64,000 nucleotides of DNA from Callipepla californica brunnescens (GCA_023055505.1 JALIRH010000004.1:21137368-21201367), one strand, 5' to 3'; positions 38,701-47,012 are shown, numbered from the stretch's first letter. Made by a program: numbers and translations. Notes: generated from the sequence alone by a model not told the origin.

Positions 38701-41127
38701 CCAAATGATGTGGAGCAGCACTATCAAAAACCATTTACAATGTCTGTCTCCCAGCCCTAAAAGACTACAGAAGGAAAAGACATGACAAGAGCCACCCAGA
38801 CAAGGGACAATGTAGGAAGGAAGAGACAAGAGATGGACATACACTAGGAGGCAAGGGAAAAATGGGAGATGAGATCATTAGCTGTAATCCACAGTTAATG
38901 AGCTGAAGTTTCTCTGGAATGACCATCCACTTATTTTAACTAGGCATTCCTGTTGCTTTAATCTGCAGGAAACAAGCTCTTTAGAGCTGCCTTCATTAAG
39001 CAAATGAAACCCAATCCTGGACAGTAGCACCTAAGGAACAAGCATTTGTCAGGTCACTCATTAAACCAACTCTATCATGAATTTCTTTTTATCAGAATTG
39101 TTGTTTTTTTTTAATTCAAGAGAATTTAGTCTTCAATTTTTTTACTTTTCATTTTTTTCAAGAGCAAGTATGATCTGCATCTCAGTGGAGAATCATTTTG
39201 GTGAGGAGGTATCTGGATCATGTTTGAGTCTTGCTCATTCCTATGGAATGGAAGTTTTGATCCAATTTCTTTCCCCTTCATCCAGGGGAAATGATATTTC
39301 TTGGTTTCAACAAAATCACACAACAAAATAACCATATTCTATATTTTCCGACAAATTCTATTAGACAAAGCAAGTTCTGACTGAAACATTTTACCAGTTT
39401 GTTTCTTAAGAAGTGATTGTTTATATATATACAGCTGTGTGTGTGTATAAATATAATATATATACACTTTGATTTTATATGTGTGTGCATGTATGTAATA
39501 TATATACTTAATGCAAGTATTATTCTTATATGTCAGCCTAACTTTATATCTTGGTTAACAGATTGTTATCATTAACATCATATTGCACATTATCATTAAC
39601 ACCAGAAAAAAAAAAAAACATCTACTTACCTTTCTGATAGAAAAATTTTCGGTAATAATATGCACCAAGGTCTACATGTTCGACAATGTATCTTTTCACT
39701 CTGTCTAGATGTAAAATCAAATTCTCCTTGGGAACTTCTAGAACTGCCACTCCAGCATTCGTACAATGAGAACTCAGAGTTGACTCAAACGAGGCACTTT
39801 CACATCCACTGAAGGAACCTGAATTAGATTTGGAAAGGCTTATCTTCCTCTCCCCTTCCCCACCGATTTCATTACGAAAATAAGGACAGCTCATTACAAG
39901 TTCATTGCTTTTATCATCCCCCTGGTCCATATTGAGACTTCCTTTTGAATTCAGATCTTCAGTGCTGCCCATTGGAGAATTGAAACTTGCAGAATGGGAT
40001 AAGGGTCCAGAGACAAGTGATGCCACAGCAGCAGCAGATGCTCCTGTTGTTGTGTTCCTCCTTTTAATAACATTATGCCTGTTGATCGCTGCTTCATTCA
40101 AATCAAATAAAATACTCTGCACATCATAATGAGCAAAACACTTTGGACAAGTCCAAGGCTTGACACTATCTTCTGACCTGTTATCTTCAAGATCTGAAGA
40201 CTTCCCAAGCTCCCCTTCACCTTTGGCATTACGCAGCTTACGAAAAATGGATGAATCTCCTGTTTCTGATTTTGAGCGTCTCTTGAGTGGCTTCTCCCTT
40301 TCCTTAAAGAGTCTCAGGTTCTCCCTTTGCGTAATAGGTCCATCAATCACATCTAGAGAGAAACCTGAACCCTTGCTTCCACTGGCAATCAGGAGTTCAC
40401 TGAGCTTAGTTGTGCCTGGGCTTCTCTGATCAGACTTTTCATCTTTATAGCCCTTTAGTAAGTCAAAAAAACTTTCCCCTGAAGTTCCCTGCTTATCTAT
40501 TGAAGATGTGCTGCCATACTCTCTATGCAGGGATGGTCCAGATTTAAACGTGGGTGAAATACATTCATCAAAACTATCCACATCAAGCTCACTTATGGTA
40601 ATGTCACTGTTGCTACGCTGTCTTATTCTGCGAAGAGCTTTCCTTGGGGAACTGGGATAACCATCAGGTGTAAGAAACCTGGAGTCTAGATTCTCCGATT
40701 GTCTGGTCTTGCTTTTAAGTGTGTTCTGGATACTCTTTAACATGACAGAATCACTAGCATTCAGGTTAACAGAGCTTCCCTGACTCCCAGGACTGCTTTT
40801 AGAAGACATGCTGTCAAGACAACTGGCAGTTTCAATATCTTGGCTAGACCTGCTTGTTTCCTTGATGTTCTCCTTCCTTGGGGGCCAATCAGCAATTCTT
40901 GCCCTAACCCCCATTTTGGGTACTCCAGGAGTAGAGGTAACATGATGGGAACTTTCATTGCGAGGAGGTCCAACTGGAGCCATGACTGCAGATCCTAAGC
41001 TGCCATTCTGAGACCTAAAGCGCCTCATGTAGAAGTCATCTGAGTGGACTTTTGAGGTTCCATCTGTTCCAACTGACACACCAGTGGCCACAGCCCTTTC
41101 AGTCTGGGACCGCTTCAAGCTGGTCAT
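3436..41127 (-). CDS. SIPA1L1: SIPA1L1 (SPAR/E6TP1) Rap GTPase-activating protein, ten coding exons, 3' part outside the window
   Basis: Joined coding segments on the minus strand: 41127-39630, 35341-35211, 34590-34402, 29301-29127, 21656-21553, 20505-20348, 17430-16854, 15727-15453, 12332-12054, 3585-3436. They total 3,536 nt, giving 1,178 codons plus two bases, with no internal stop, canonical GT/AG at every junction and consistent phase. Seen in the translation: a long serine-rich N-terminal region (1-499), a Rap-GAP domain (about 600-815) with the HIGND catalytic motif, a PDZ domain (about 953-1029), then a serine/proline-rich tail. Known of the family: SIPA1L1 speeds GTP hydrolysis by Rap1 and Rap2, sits in the postsynaptic density with PSD-95, and shapes actin and dendritic spines. 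The N-terminus [11 protein letters not shown] and most exons match my memory of mammalian SIPA1L1 closely, which separates it from SIPA1L2 and SIPA1L3. The C-terminal coiled coil and the Plk2-linked degron region of mammalian SPAR are not in this window. Confidence 0.96.
4715..4756. repeat. TG dinucleotide microsatellite
   Basis: GT units interrupted twice by TTT, about 42 nt, intronic. Confidence 0.95.
7048..7190. repeat. Homopurine tract, 143 nt (A-rich with regular G)
   Basis: From 7048 to 7190 the plus strand has only A and G, mostly AAAAAAAG and AAAAAG units. The minus strand, which is the transcribed sense of SIPA1L1, is therefore a long polypyrimidine (T-rich) run within an intron. 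Confidence 0.95.
12054..12332 (-). CDS. SIPA1L1: SIPA1L1 coding exon 9 (residues 1036-1128): region after the PDZ
   Basis: A 279-nt exon that completes Arg1036 and encodes [20 protein letters not shown] (1037-1056), [16 protein letters not shown] and then a Gly/Pro/Ser/Gln-rich stretch with [20 protein letters not shown] and ends PLESR plus AG of Arg1129. The acceptor TTTACCAG|AAGTTG is a NAGNAG tandem; use of the second AG would drop Arg1036. The donor AGGAG|GTGTGT is weak at +3 to +5. The block up to KWQRN is strongly conserved in the family, and the remainder is likely disordered. Confidence 0.95.
12333..15452 (-). other. SIPA1L1 intron between coding exons 8 and 9
   Basis: 3,120 nt. The only distinct element is the T-rich TTTG-type low-complexity tract at 13503-13587. 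Nothing else recognised. Confidence 0.85.
13503..13587. repeat. T-rich low-complexity tract with TTTG repeats
   Basis: Long T runs followed by GTTT units around 13567-13585, about 85 nt, intronic. Confidence 0.9.
15453..15727 (-). CDS. SIPA1L1: SIPA1L1 coding exon 8 (residues 945-1035): PDZ domain
   Basis: A 275-nt exon encoding the whole PDZ domain. It opens [20 protein letters not shown]; the carboxylate-binding loop is GQLGF at 963-967 in place of the usual GLGF, followed by [20 protein letters not shown], then [20 protein letters not shown] and [10 protein letters not shown]. It ends in DCTPR and the first two bases of Arg1036. In mammals this domain binds partners such as EphA4 (family knowledge). 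The acceptor is TTTCAACCCACAG|CTTGTG, and the donor CGCAG|GTATTG is weak at +5. Read-through would add about 26 codons before a stop. Confidence 0.97.
15728..16853 (-). other. SIPA1L1 intron between coding exons 7 and 8
   Basis: 1,126 nt. Contains a T-rich tract around 16600-16628 and A runs near 15977-15989. No repeat family or extra exon recognised. Confidence 0.85.
16854..17430 (-). CDS. SIPA1L1: SIPA1L1 coding exon 7 (residues 752-944): end of Rap-GAP domain and linker to PDZ
   Basis: A 577-nt exon. It completes Ser752 and encodes [20 protein letters not shown] (753-772) through [10 protein letters not shown] (935-944). The first part, including F-G-P-P-(I/L)-P and [15 protein letters not shown], closes the Rap-GAP domain and its terminal helix. 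The rest ([20 protein letters not shown] onward, including [16 protein letters not shown] and [10 protein letters not shown]) is a conserved beta-rich module between GAP and PDZ. The acceptor is TTTCTTTTAG|TGTTGC. The donor is GGAG|GTTAGA, a non-optimal site. Reading through it would add 38 codons (VRMCFLVF...) and then a stop, removing the PDZ. Confidence 0.96.
18754..18776. repeat. A homopolymer (23 nt)
   Basis: Uninterrupted A run within an intron. No associated retrocopy seen. Confidence 0.95.
19358..19383. repeat. Perfect 26-bp palindrome with two RUNX-like half sites
   Basis: ACATTACCACAAG is followed immediately by its exact reverse complement, centred on an AAGCTT. Each arm contains ACCACA/TGTGGT, the core bound by RUNX factors (family knowledge). 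It lies in the intron between coding exons 6 and 7. Binding and function are not shown by the sequence. Confidence 0.9.
19679..19698. repeat. A homopolymer (20 nt)
   Basis: Uninterrupted A run within an intron. Confidence 0.95.
20348..20505 (-). CDS. SIPA1L1: SIPA1L1 coding exon 6 (residues 700-751): catalytic asparagine motif of the Rap-GAP domain
   Basis: A 158-nt exon encoding [20 protein letters not shown] through [20 protein letters not shown] plus two bases of Ser752. The [10 protein letters not shown] motif holds the catalytic asparagine (Asn708 in this assembly), equivalent to the 'asparagine thumb' of Rap1GAP (Asn290), which stands in for the missing glutamine in Rap. It is intact here, so the encoded GAP should be active (inference). 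The acceptor is TATTTTTTAG|CTTCTG and the donor is TTACAG|GTAACT. The PF-x-P-x-x-I-x-S-x-F-x-H-x-(F/Y) block that follows is also typical of the family. Confidence 0.97.
20506..21552 (-). other. SIPA1L1 intron between coding exons 5 and 6
   Basis: 1,047 nt of AT-rich sequence with a short T tract near 20583-20592. Nothing else recognised. Confidence 0.85.
21553..21656 (-). CDS. SIPA1L1: SIPA1L1 coding exon 5 (residues 665-699): Rap-GAP core
   Basis: A 104-nt exon that completes Thr665 and encodes [20 protein letters not shown], then [15 protein letters not shown]. The acceptor is AACTGAAG|CTGATT and the donor is AAGCAGCAG|GTGAGG. The G-x-x-S-(I/L)-Y block and the E-I-M-F-H-V-S-T-(M/L)-L-P-(Y/F) strand are Rap-GAP landmarks. 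The exon is too short for routine open-frame detection. It was placed by phase (previous exon leaves one base, this one ends on a whole codon) and by similarity. Confidence 0.95.
21657..29126 (-). other. SIPA1L1 intron between coding exons 4 and 5
   Basis: 7,470 nt. Holds a short hairpin near 22327-22355, a 32-T homopolymer (23711-23742) and shorter A/T runs. The stretch around 22850-23010 faintly resembles an old CR1 or L2-like LINE but is too diverged to call. Open frames such as 26150-26446 show no recognisable similarity. Confidence 0.8.
23711..23742. repeat. T homopolymer (32 nt)
   Basis: Uninterrupted T run, the longest homopolymer in the window. The flanks show no target duplication or processed pseudogene body. 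Confidence 0.95.
29127..29301 (-). CDS. SIPA1L1: SIPA1L1 coding exon 4 (residues 607-664): N-terminal part of the Rap-GAP domain
   Basis: This 175-nt exon encodes [58 protein letters not shown] plus the first base of Thr665 (segments shown here are 58 residues in total; key blocks are [18 protein letters not shown] and FEKYRAQLD). The acceptor is TCTTTGTAG|TTGAG and the donor is AAGA|GTAAGG. The exon opens with TTG, an ordinary leucine codon and not a start. The E-E-x-M-(Y/F)-x-N-E pattern followed by F-L-x-L-L-G and G-(F/W)-x-x-(Y/F)-R-x-x-L-D is the signature opening of Rap-GAP catalytic domains (Rap1GAP, SIPA1, tuberin). Confidence 0.96.
29302..34401 (-). other. SIPA1L1 intron between coding exons 3 and 4
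   Basis: 5,100 nt of AT-rich intron. A small cluster of CTATTACTTA-like units lies at 30753-30802. No recognised mobile element or extra exon. Confidence 0.85.
34402..34590 (-). CDS. SIPA1L1: SIPA1L1 coding exon 3 (residues 544-606)
   Basis: An exon of 63 whole codons, [16 protein letters not shown] to [13 protein letters not shown]. The acceptor is TCTCTGCTTAG|CTTATG and the donor is CAAGGG|GTAAGC. The exon is phase 0 at both ends, so skipping it would keep frame but remove part of the segment leading into the Rap-GAP domain. The sequence is close to the mammalian protein as I recall it (for example [12 protein letters not shown] and [22 protein letters not shown]). Only 620 nt separate it from coding exon 2, the shortest intron here. 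Confidence 0.96.
34591..35210 (-). other. SIPA1L1 intron between coding exons 2 and 3
   Basis: 620 nt, the shortest intron of the gene in this window. No repeat or other element seen. Confidence 0.9.
35211..35341 (-). CDS. SIPA1L1: SIPA1L1 coding exon 2 (residues 500-543)
   Basis: This 131-nt exon completes codon 500 (G|AA, Glu) and encodes [20 protein letters not shown] through to IIFRTSE. The acceptor is ATATGCAAG|AACACTGG, with a T-rich tract 15-25 nt upstream; the donor is GTGAG|GTAAGC. It lies between the disordered N-terminal region and the catalytic Rap-GAP fold, in the segment that corresponds to the dimerisation domain preceding the catalytic domain in Rap1GAP structures (family inference). 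The HWNYFG...LGPV block is shared by Rap-GAP family members. It is shorter than the 60-residue threshold used for open-frame listing and was recognised by similarity and phase. Confidence 0.95.
37992..38013. repeat. A homopolymer (22 nt)
   Basis: Uninterrupted A run in the intron between coding exons 1 and 2. Confidence 0.95.
39421..39507. repeat. Mixed TA/TG microsatellite
   Basis: Alternating TA and TG stretches about 120-210 nt downstream (in gene sense) of the exon 1 donor. Confidence 0.85.
39630..41127 (-). CDS. SIPA1L1: SIPA1L1 coding exon 1 (residues 1-499): start codon and serine-rich N-terminal region
   Basis: Encodes residues 1-499 plus the first base of codon 500. The ATG at 41127-41125 has A at -3 (AGATCATGA), and it gives the family N-terminus [11 protein letters not shown]. 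The segment is rich in Ser, Arg and Lys and looks largely disordered. Basic serine clusters such as [10 protein letters not shown] (166-175) and [11 protein letters not shown] (280-290) look like kinase or 14-3-3-type sites (inference). A conserved tryptophan-led CPKC motif lies at 327-330. From about 465 the sequence becomes structured ([35 protein letters not shown]) and leads into the catalytic half. The donor is AAAG|GTAAGT, with an in-frame stop two codons into the intron. In mammals this region contributes to actin association. It is by far the largest exon in the window. Confidence 0.97.
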
Positions 41128-41433
41128 GATCTTTCAGTATGTTCAACCTCAGTAAGTTCCAAAAGGAAATACAGTCATTTCGGCTTTTTAAATGCACAGT
41201 TTTCTTTTGGAGAATAGTCTCCAAAACATAAAATGGTTGCATGAGATCTTAAACATGGACATTTAAGGATACAGTTAAATGCAAAATATCTAGAAAATGC
41301 AGATACTCAGTAAGTTTTGAAAAGTTGTAACTTCTTGTAACTTTTGCATCTTAAGAAGTAGCCATGTTTCAATACATTCAAGTTGCTTTAATATCCCTTG
41401 TGCTCCAAAACGTCAGAGCAGTAATCCAATCAT
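41099..41433 (-). promoter_or_regulatory. Cluster of seven upstream ORFs in the SIPA1L1 leader
   Basis: Reading the minus strand, uORFs are: 41433-41413 (6 codons), 41377-41369 (ATG TAT TGA), 41365-41351 (4 codons, strong context AAACATGG), 41349-41290 (19 codons), 41262-41188 (24 codons, with two further in-frame ATGs), 41242-41099 (47 codons, overlapping the main ATG out of frame, weak context with C at -3), and 41178-41149 (9 codons). All except the 47-codon one end before the main start. The expected effect is reduced or regulated translation of SIPA1L1 through reinitiation and leaky scanning (inference). Whether all are present in the mature mRNA depends on the acceptor at 41451. Confidence 0.6.
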
Positions 41434-41450
41434 TTATGCTTCCTTTAAGC
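41128..41450 (-). other. SIPA1L1: SIPA1L1 5' UTR part of the first coding exon (323 nt)
   Basis: Upstream of the ATG on the minus strand the first strong splice acceptor is at 41452-41451 (a pyrimidine-rich run ending TTCTCTGTTCTAG, then GCTTAAAG). This makes 41450-41128 transcribed leader, with the more upstream noncoding exon or exons outside the window or unrecognised. The leader is AT-rich and contains nine upstream ATGs in seven reading frames (listed separately). A noncoding first exon separated by a long intron is usual for this gene family. The acceptor call rests on sequence only; RNA evidence would settle it. Confidence 0.75.
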
Positions 41451-41691
41451 CTAGAACAGAGAAAAAAACGAGATAAAAGCTTTAATGGTTTTAAATACAA
41501 CTTTTCTCATAACTGTAACTATCAGAATAATTGTTACACAAAGTTAAAATTTTTAATATTGTTTTTAAATCTCATTGATCTTCATCTCAGAAATGCAGAG
41601 TTGTGTTACACAGTGGTAAAGTTTTTGAAACCCAAACTTTCATTTGAATTCCATGCCTAGATACAAAGTTTCCATTATTAACTGACTAGTG

Positions 41692-41731
41692 ATATATATA
41701 TATTTATTATTATTATTATTTATTTATTTTT
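41692..41731. repeat. TA/TTA/TTTA microsatellite
   Basis: ATATATATA followed by TTA and TTTA units, about 240 nt upstream of the 5' UTR exon. Confidence 0.9.
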
Positions 41732-42328
41732 GTTAAGTTAGTGGACAGTTACACAAAACACAAGTAGAAAGCTTATTTCCACAGCTGATGGACACATGCA
41801 ACATCCATTTCCTGTAGAATCAACAGATAAGCCAGATCAGAAATCCCAAAATTTTTTAACCGTTTATAAACAAAATTACATTCGCAAGTTCTATATCCTT
41901 GGTTGCAATGAGGTATTAACAATATCTATTCAACTTGTCTATTAATATAAATAACCATCATATGCTAACAAAAAAGGAAGGCAGCTAATTAGCAAACAGA
42001 TGAGAAAGCAACAATAGAAAGAATAACACTTACTCTATGTATTAAGACAGCCTCATTTGCAAATTATCTGGATATTCCATAAAGTATGTATTTCCCCCTC
42101 CCAGATTTCACAACGCATATAAAAACTAAAGCTAAACAGAAACACACACTTTTAAATAACTTGATACAAAAAGCTTCCTTTATTTCCCCAGCTAACAAAA
42201 TACCATCTGCCACAGCTCCTGTCTAATCCAGCTTTACAAAGCTATGGAACTTAAATGTTTTCCCATACCTCATCAGCACCAAAGTGATTACAAAGCATTA
42301 TACCATCCTTTGAGGAGCTAAAAAAAAA

Positions 42329-42346
42329 CCACACACACACACACAC
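42329..42346. repeat. CA dinucleotide repeat
   Basis: About nine CA units after an A run, intronic. Confidence 0.9.
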
Positions 42347-44987
42347 AAAACAACCACAAATATGCCCTTGCTGGTAGAAGGCAAAAGCATGAGATTGTCA
42401 CGATAAAATCTTGCATTGCTGTTCTCATCCTTTAACACAAAGAAGTTAATAATTTTCAAAGGCTGAACCAATTACACAAAATGTGGCCTTTTAAATATTT
42501 GCCAATCATGTATGCAGAGATGCTGCTGAACCAGCAGCACACTGACAGTACAGTATTGTCTACAAATCAAGGCTTCCTGATGGTTCCAGGGAAACCAGTG
42601 CTTCCTTTAGTCTCTTCTCAAAATTGTATAGTACTTTGAAAATACCAAGCCAGGGCATTTTCTTCTTCCAACAGCAGCATGTTTTAACTTCACTAGCCAT
42701 TAACTACACTGTTTTGAAATAATAGCTGCTATGATATAAAACTGAACATGTGAGGAATACTTAAAAATGAAGGTGGACTGCAATGCACACAAGCAGTTAC
42801 CCTCCATCTAGTTCTGTTGCAAGGACTATGAAACAATAGTAGTTGTTGGTTTTTTTCCATCTAAATAATTAGAATATCTTTAGAAAGGCTGTCTACCCAC
42901 GTAGCTGTTGCAAAATTCCTTGATTTGAAACTATACAAGTTTTAAATGTCTGACAAATTTCAAAGTTTGCTTTGAGAAGCAATGAAGCTGATGGAATTTC
43001 ATGTACAAATCAGAGCAACAAAAGAAAAAATACTGTGCACCTATACACAACTGAGCGTTCTGCCTATGCTGTAGCAAAACATTTACGCAATAAATTCTGT
43101 GCACTGTATAGCCTTTTGTAAAGGGATATATAGACTTGTTTTACAGGGATAATTCAAGAAAACTAGACTGAAAACTCAGAGAGGAGGACGATCAAGCTAC
43201 AAGGAAGAATTAAACTGATGGTGGTGTCCCGAACAGGCAACAACTGTCTTCTGCCATACGCTCCTCTCCACAGCCTCTAACTAAACCCAAACCTTCTTCC
43301 CTCACCATTCCTCTTCTATCATCAATATCTATAAAAGCAAAGTATACATTTCCTCCCCCCCTCCCAAGTGCTGGTCCTCACTGATAACCCACTAGTACAA
43401 GTTTCTCATTAACTCAAGGGCAGAAGTTCATGCGTAGCTCTATAAATTCCCAAGCTTGGTGTTAACTCTAAAAAAATGCTACTAGTTTCTGTGCAAGTCC
43501 ATTCCATCCACCCACCCAACCCCACAGGGACTAAACTATTAAGGGCATGTGTATAATATAATCTATATACATAAATATATACTGCACACATAATATAATA
43601 AGCATTCTGTGGAGCTTATTCTAGACCTGGTGCATATATGTTACATTCATTAGTTACATGACCAGACAGCACATTTTCCAAACAAAGCACTTTCTCTGTT
43701 CCTGAGTCAGCACTGAAGATATCTTTTTCTGGTGACCTGCAGTTCCATTTTCCTCATTTTTTTTTTGCAATTGCCCTACTTCATATGCTGTAGCAGCTGG
43801 AATACAGGTGGCATAGGAAATGATTCAGGACATAGTTAATGGTACACTCTGAAGAACTGAATGCCTTGTCTATATTAATTAAATCACCTACATCGAGTTT
43901 TTGGAGACCATAACTACCTGTCTGTTGTTATTTCACTACAGCTTCTTGGTTCTGGTATCTTGAGACCCAACAGCATAAACTAGAAGGTCTAACTAGCTCC
44001 AAGCAAAATAAAGCAAGACCATCATGCAGATAATATTAAAAACTCAGGAAGCGTAGATCCAAGATAGACTGCGTAATAAATCTAATGGAAAACAATTACA
44101 GCAATCTGTACTTTGCTGTTTTCTCATATTCATAGGATAGCAACGAAGTGTGAATCAAGGTTTATTTAAATGACCACAAGTTACCAACAACTAGATGGTA
44201 TTATGCACTGGAAACTGCAAGAAGTTAAACACGTAGTCACAGAACTGCTAAGTAGATGTAAGTTTTAATAGATCACAAAATATGTTGTCAACTCCGATTA
44301 GTTACAGCTGCAAGACAGGCAGTATGATACCTACCTTCTACAAATGACAGCAGTAAATGTGAAAGATAACAATACTTATTACTACCTGACATGCAAAAAA
44401 AAATATATAATTCAAGATACAAGCTATACATATATTCAAATAGACTATGATGAGGACAAGCTAACAATCAGGAAAAGAAAGGCCTCAATTCATCTGAACT
44501 TACTGAGAGAGCTAACAAAACACACAGACGAGCAGCTACATATTAGAAGACAAATGAAAAACACAGGAAAAAAAACCTACAAAAAGAGGCACACTAAAAT
44601 TTAGTACTGATAATAGCAATTAAAAAGCCATCAAGAAAACAACTTGGAAAACCAACAATCTGCTAATCAGAGTGCATGTAACAGAGCAGGCCTGGGATCT
44701 GTTCAAAACAGGTCTCAAATCTTTAGGACTAAGTGCAGTCAATACATATTAGGAGAAATAGAGTATTTTGTATCTATTTTCAAATCACAATGAGTTGCAA
44801 AGAAATCTGTTTTCATTCTTTCTGTTTCTCTCTCTTCCATTATTTTGCTCCTTCCTCCAGAACTGGGGTTCTAGCTGTACAAACAACCTGTTCTGATCAA
44901 AATTAAAGAGTTTGGAGACGAATGCCAAGAAAGATTTTCCATCCTACATGATTTTTAAAAGGCAGAGATGTCAAGAGATCTTGATTT

Positions 44988-44992
44988 GCTAT
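44988..44992. repeat. Target site duplication, left copy (GCTAT)
   Basis: Five bases directly before the LTR's TG terminus, identical to the five bases after its CA terminus. Confidence 0.8.
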
Positions 44993-45558
44993 TGTCATGG
45001 TTTTATGATTTTTGGTACTGGTATTCCACATCATAACATCATGTATTGCATTAAGAGTTAAAGAGCTAATACTCCAGCTCCATAGATCATTGATAATTCC
45101 AGGTATACCTGTCTCAGAAGAGAAGAAGCACTACATTCCCCAGAGGACTTTGCGATGCTTTGTATTTTTACGTGTTTTCCGCTCAGAGGGAACAGATAAA
45201 AACCCTCAGAGGTCACGGGACACTCTCTTTCCTTCGGGATCGACTCAGCAGTGGGTGCTCGCTGCCGTATCGTCTTCAGCGTTAGCGTAAGGCCTTCGGT
45301 TTATCGGACACTCTCTCTTGCTCATTTTATTTGATTCATTAGCCTCAATTCCAATTATATTGTATTATATTCTGTTATTTTACTTTCTGATATCTTATTT
45401 AGTAAATTAGCTTTCCTCCTCAGATCGTTGCCGCTGTTTTGTTTCTAGGCCCATATCCTTTTTCCCTTTTTCCTTCCCTTTCCTGGGGCTTGGGTCCGTG
45501 GGCCCCCCGCACCAATTGTCACGGAACCGGGCCGATCCAGCCCAGTAAACCGTTGACA
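44993..45558 (+). mobile_element. Solo LTR of an avian endogenous retrovirus, 566 bp, with 5-bp target duplication
   Basis: The element begins TGTCATGG and ends CCGTTGACA, so the outer five bases form an inverted repeat (TGTCA/TGACA), as in retroviral LTRs. It is flanked by the direct repeat GCTAT (44988-44992 and 45559-45563). Inside, a TATA-like GATAAAAA (45195-45202) is followed by a GC-richer stretch with two copies of GGACACTCTCT (45218-45228 and 45306-45316), a T-rich segment, an AGTAAA possible polyadenylation signal (45401-45406), and a C/G-rich 3' portion. This order suggests plus orientation, antisense to SIPA1L1. There is no internal retroviral sequence, so it is the product of LTR-LTR recombination. 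A 5-bp duplication fits several ERV classes; the family is not identified. Confidence 0.85.
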
Positions 45559-45563
45559 GCTAT
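45559..45563. repeat. Target site duplication, right copy (GCTAT)
   Basis: Five bases directly after the LTR's CA terminus, identical to the left copy. Confidence 0.8.
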
Positions 45564-46995
45564 TCTTCACACAAAGTTAGCCATCAGGAAAATGAATATG
45601 ACCTAACTGTAAGATTCCATTCAGAGGCCTTTGAATTAAAAGAAGCAAATATAAGCACTTGATTAAGAAAAGTCTGGTTTAAATAAGCTCATTAATAGTA
45701 AAGGCACAAACACAAAACATGGCACTCTAATCAGTCTTTATCTTGGATTCAGGGAGCAAAATAAGATAATCCAAAATGTACTTTTTAAGATCAATGGAAA
45801 AACAGAGATTAAGCCTGATACATCAATTCAGAGACTTTCTATCATCATTTCCTAGACTTAGTTTAAGTGGGATCACGTTCTTTTCCCTTACAAAGCAAAT
45901 AGCAACTTTACCCACAACCAAGACTCACTTGAAGAGATTTCACGGTAACTGTTACCTACTGGGATTAAGGATTGTCAGATCAAAGATGCTAATACTCTAA
46001 TAATGACAGAGATTGATTTGTGGGCACTGAATTATTTATGACTCATAATGTTTCAGAGGAAAGACTTCATATTTCACTATCAGCCCTTCATTAAGAAGTG
46101 TCACTTCGTAATTTAAAAAATTTGGCAATGAGGGCATCACTTTTCAAACTCTAGGAAGTTTTACTTTTGCCAAACCTCCGTGACCCTTCTCTCTCGGTAG
46201 ACTCTTTCCCTCATCCCCAAATATCAGAAGAGTCAAATAGGATGATGGTTAATGTAGCACTTTCAGAGAGATTCTAAAAAACTGAAAAGTGTAGGATGAA
46301 GAGCCCAGAATAGCATTTTGCAGCAAGCAGCTTTTAAAAATGTAAATGAAATCATCTTCATTCCACAGAGCATACTGAAATTTATCCAGCCTAGGGAACT
46401 GTATAACACAGACAAGTTACTGGTGGTAACTTGTTAACTTTCACTGGAAAAAGAATTGGCATTGCCATAAAAGCTTAAAACTAGCAGCACATCTGAAATC
46501 CAAAAAATAAATGGGAAGATCAAAAAGTATTTTATATGTGAAAGCCTTTTCTATTTGTGTCACCCATTTTTGCTTGCACTGTATCTCAGATCAAATCCTG
46601 GAGGAAAATATTAATTTATCAGTCAATTAAGTTATTATATGTACAAAGTAACATCTACTTTCATAAAATGAATTTCTCAAGAGAAAAATTCAATTTAATC
46701 TTAAGAAACACTTGGCTTTATGTGATTGCCTATAATTAACCTGATCCTTTTCTTCCAGGACTACCTTCATCATCATAACTGAAGGGAAGTTAAAATGCTT
46801 GTTTCAGAAGATATTATCAGTTGTAAAGTTATTTGAAAATCAGTGTTTGGCATTTTATTAAGCTTATCACTTATTTTTGTTATACTTGGAGGAGTTGCTG
46901 GCTTGGGGTTAAATGAATTTTTGACAACTGTTCAGATTTGCACAAAATGAAAGACAGATCCCCCTAAATTTTCATTCCCCTTGAAATCAAGGTAA

Positions 46996-47012
46996 CCCCC
47001 CCCCCCCCCCCC
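46996..47012. repeat. C homopolymer (17 nt)
   Basis: Uninterrupted run of 17 C, rare in an AT-rich intron; on the transcribed sense strand it is G17. Confidence 0.95.

Larger units (their letters stand above)
35342..39629 (-). other. SIPA1L1 intron between coding exons 1 and 2
   Basis: 4,288 nt. Contains an A homopolymer (37992-38013) and a mixed TA/TG microsatellite (39421-39507) close to the exon 1 donor. Nothing else recognised. Confidence 0.85.

Noticed and set aside
39905..40429. Plus-strand open frames opposite coding exon 1
   Set aside because: Antisense shadows of the SIPA1L1 coding sequence.
45012..45290. 92-codon plus-strand open frame
   Set aside because: Lies entirely inside the solo LTR, which is noncoding.
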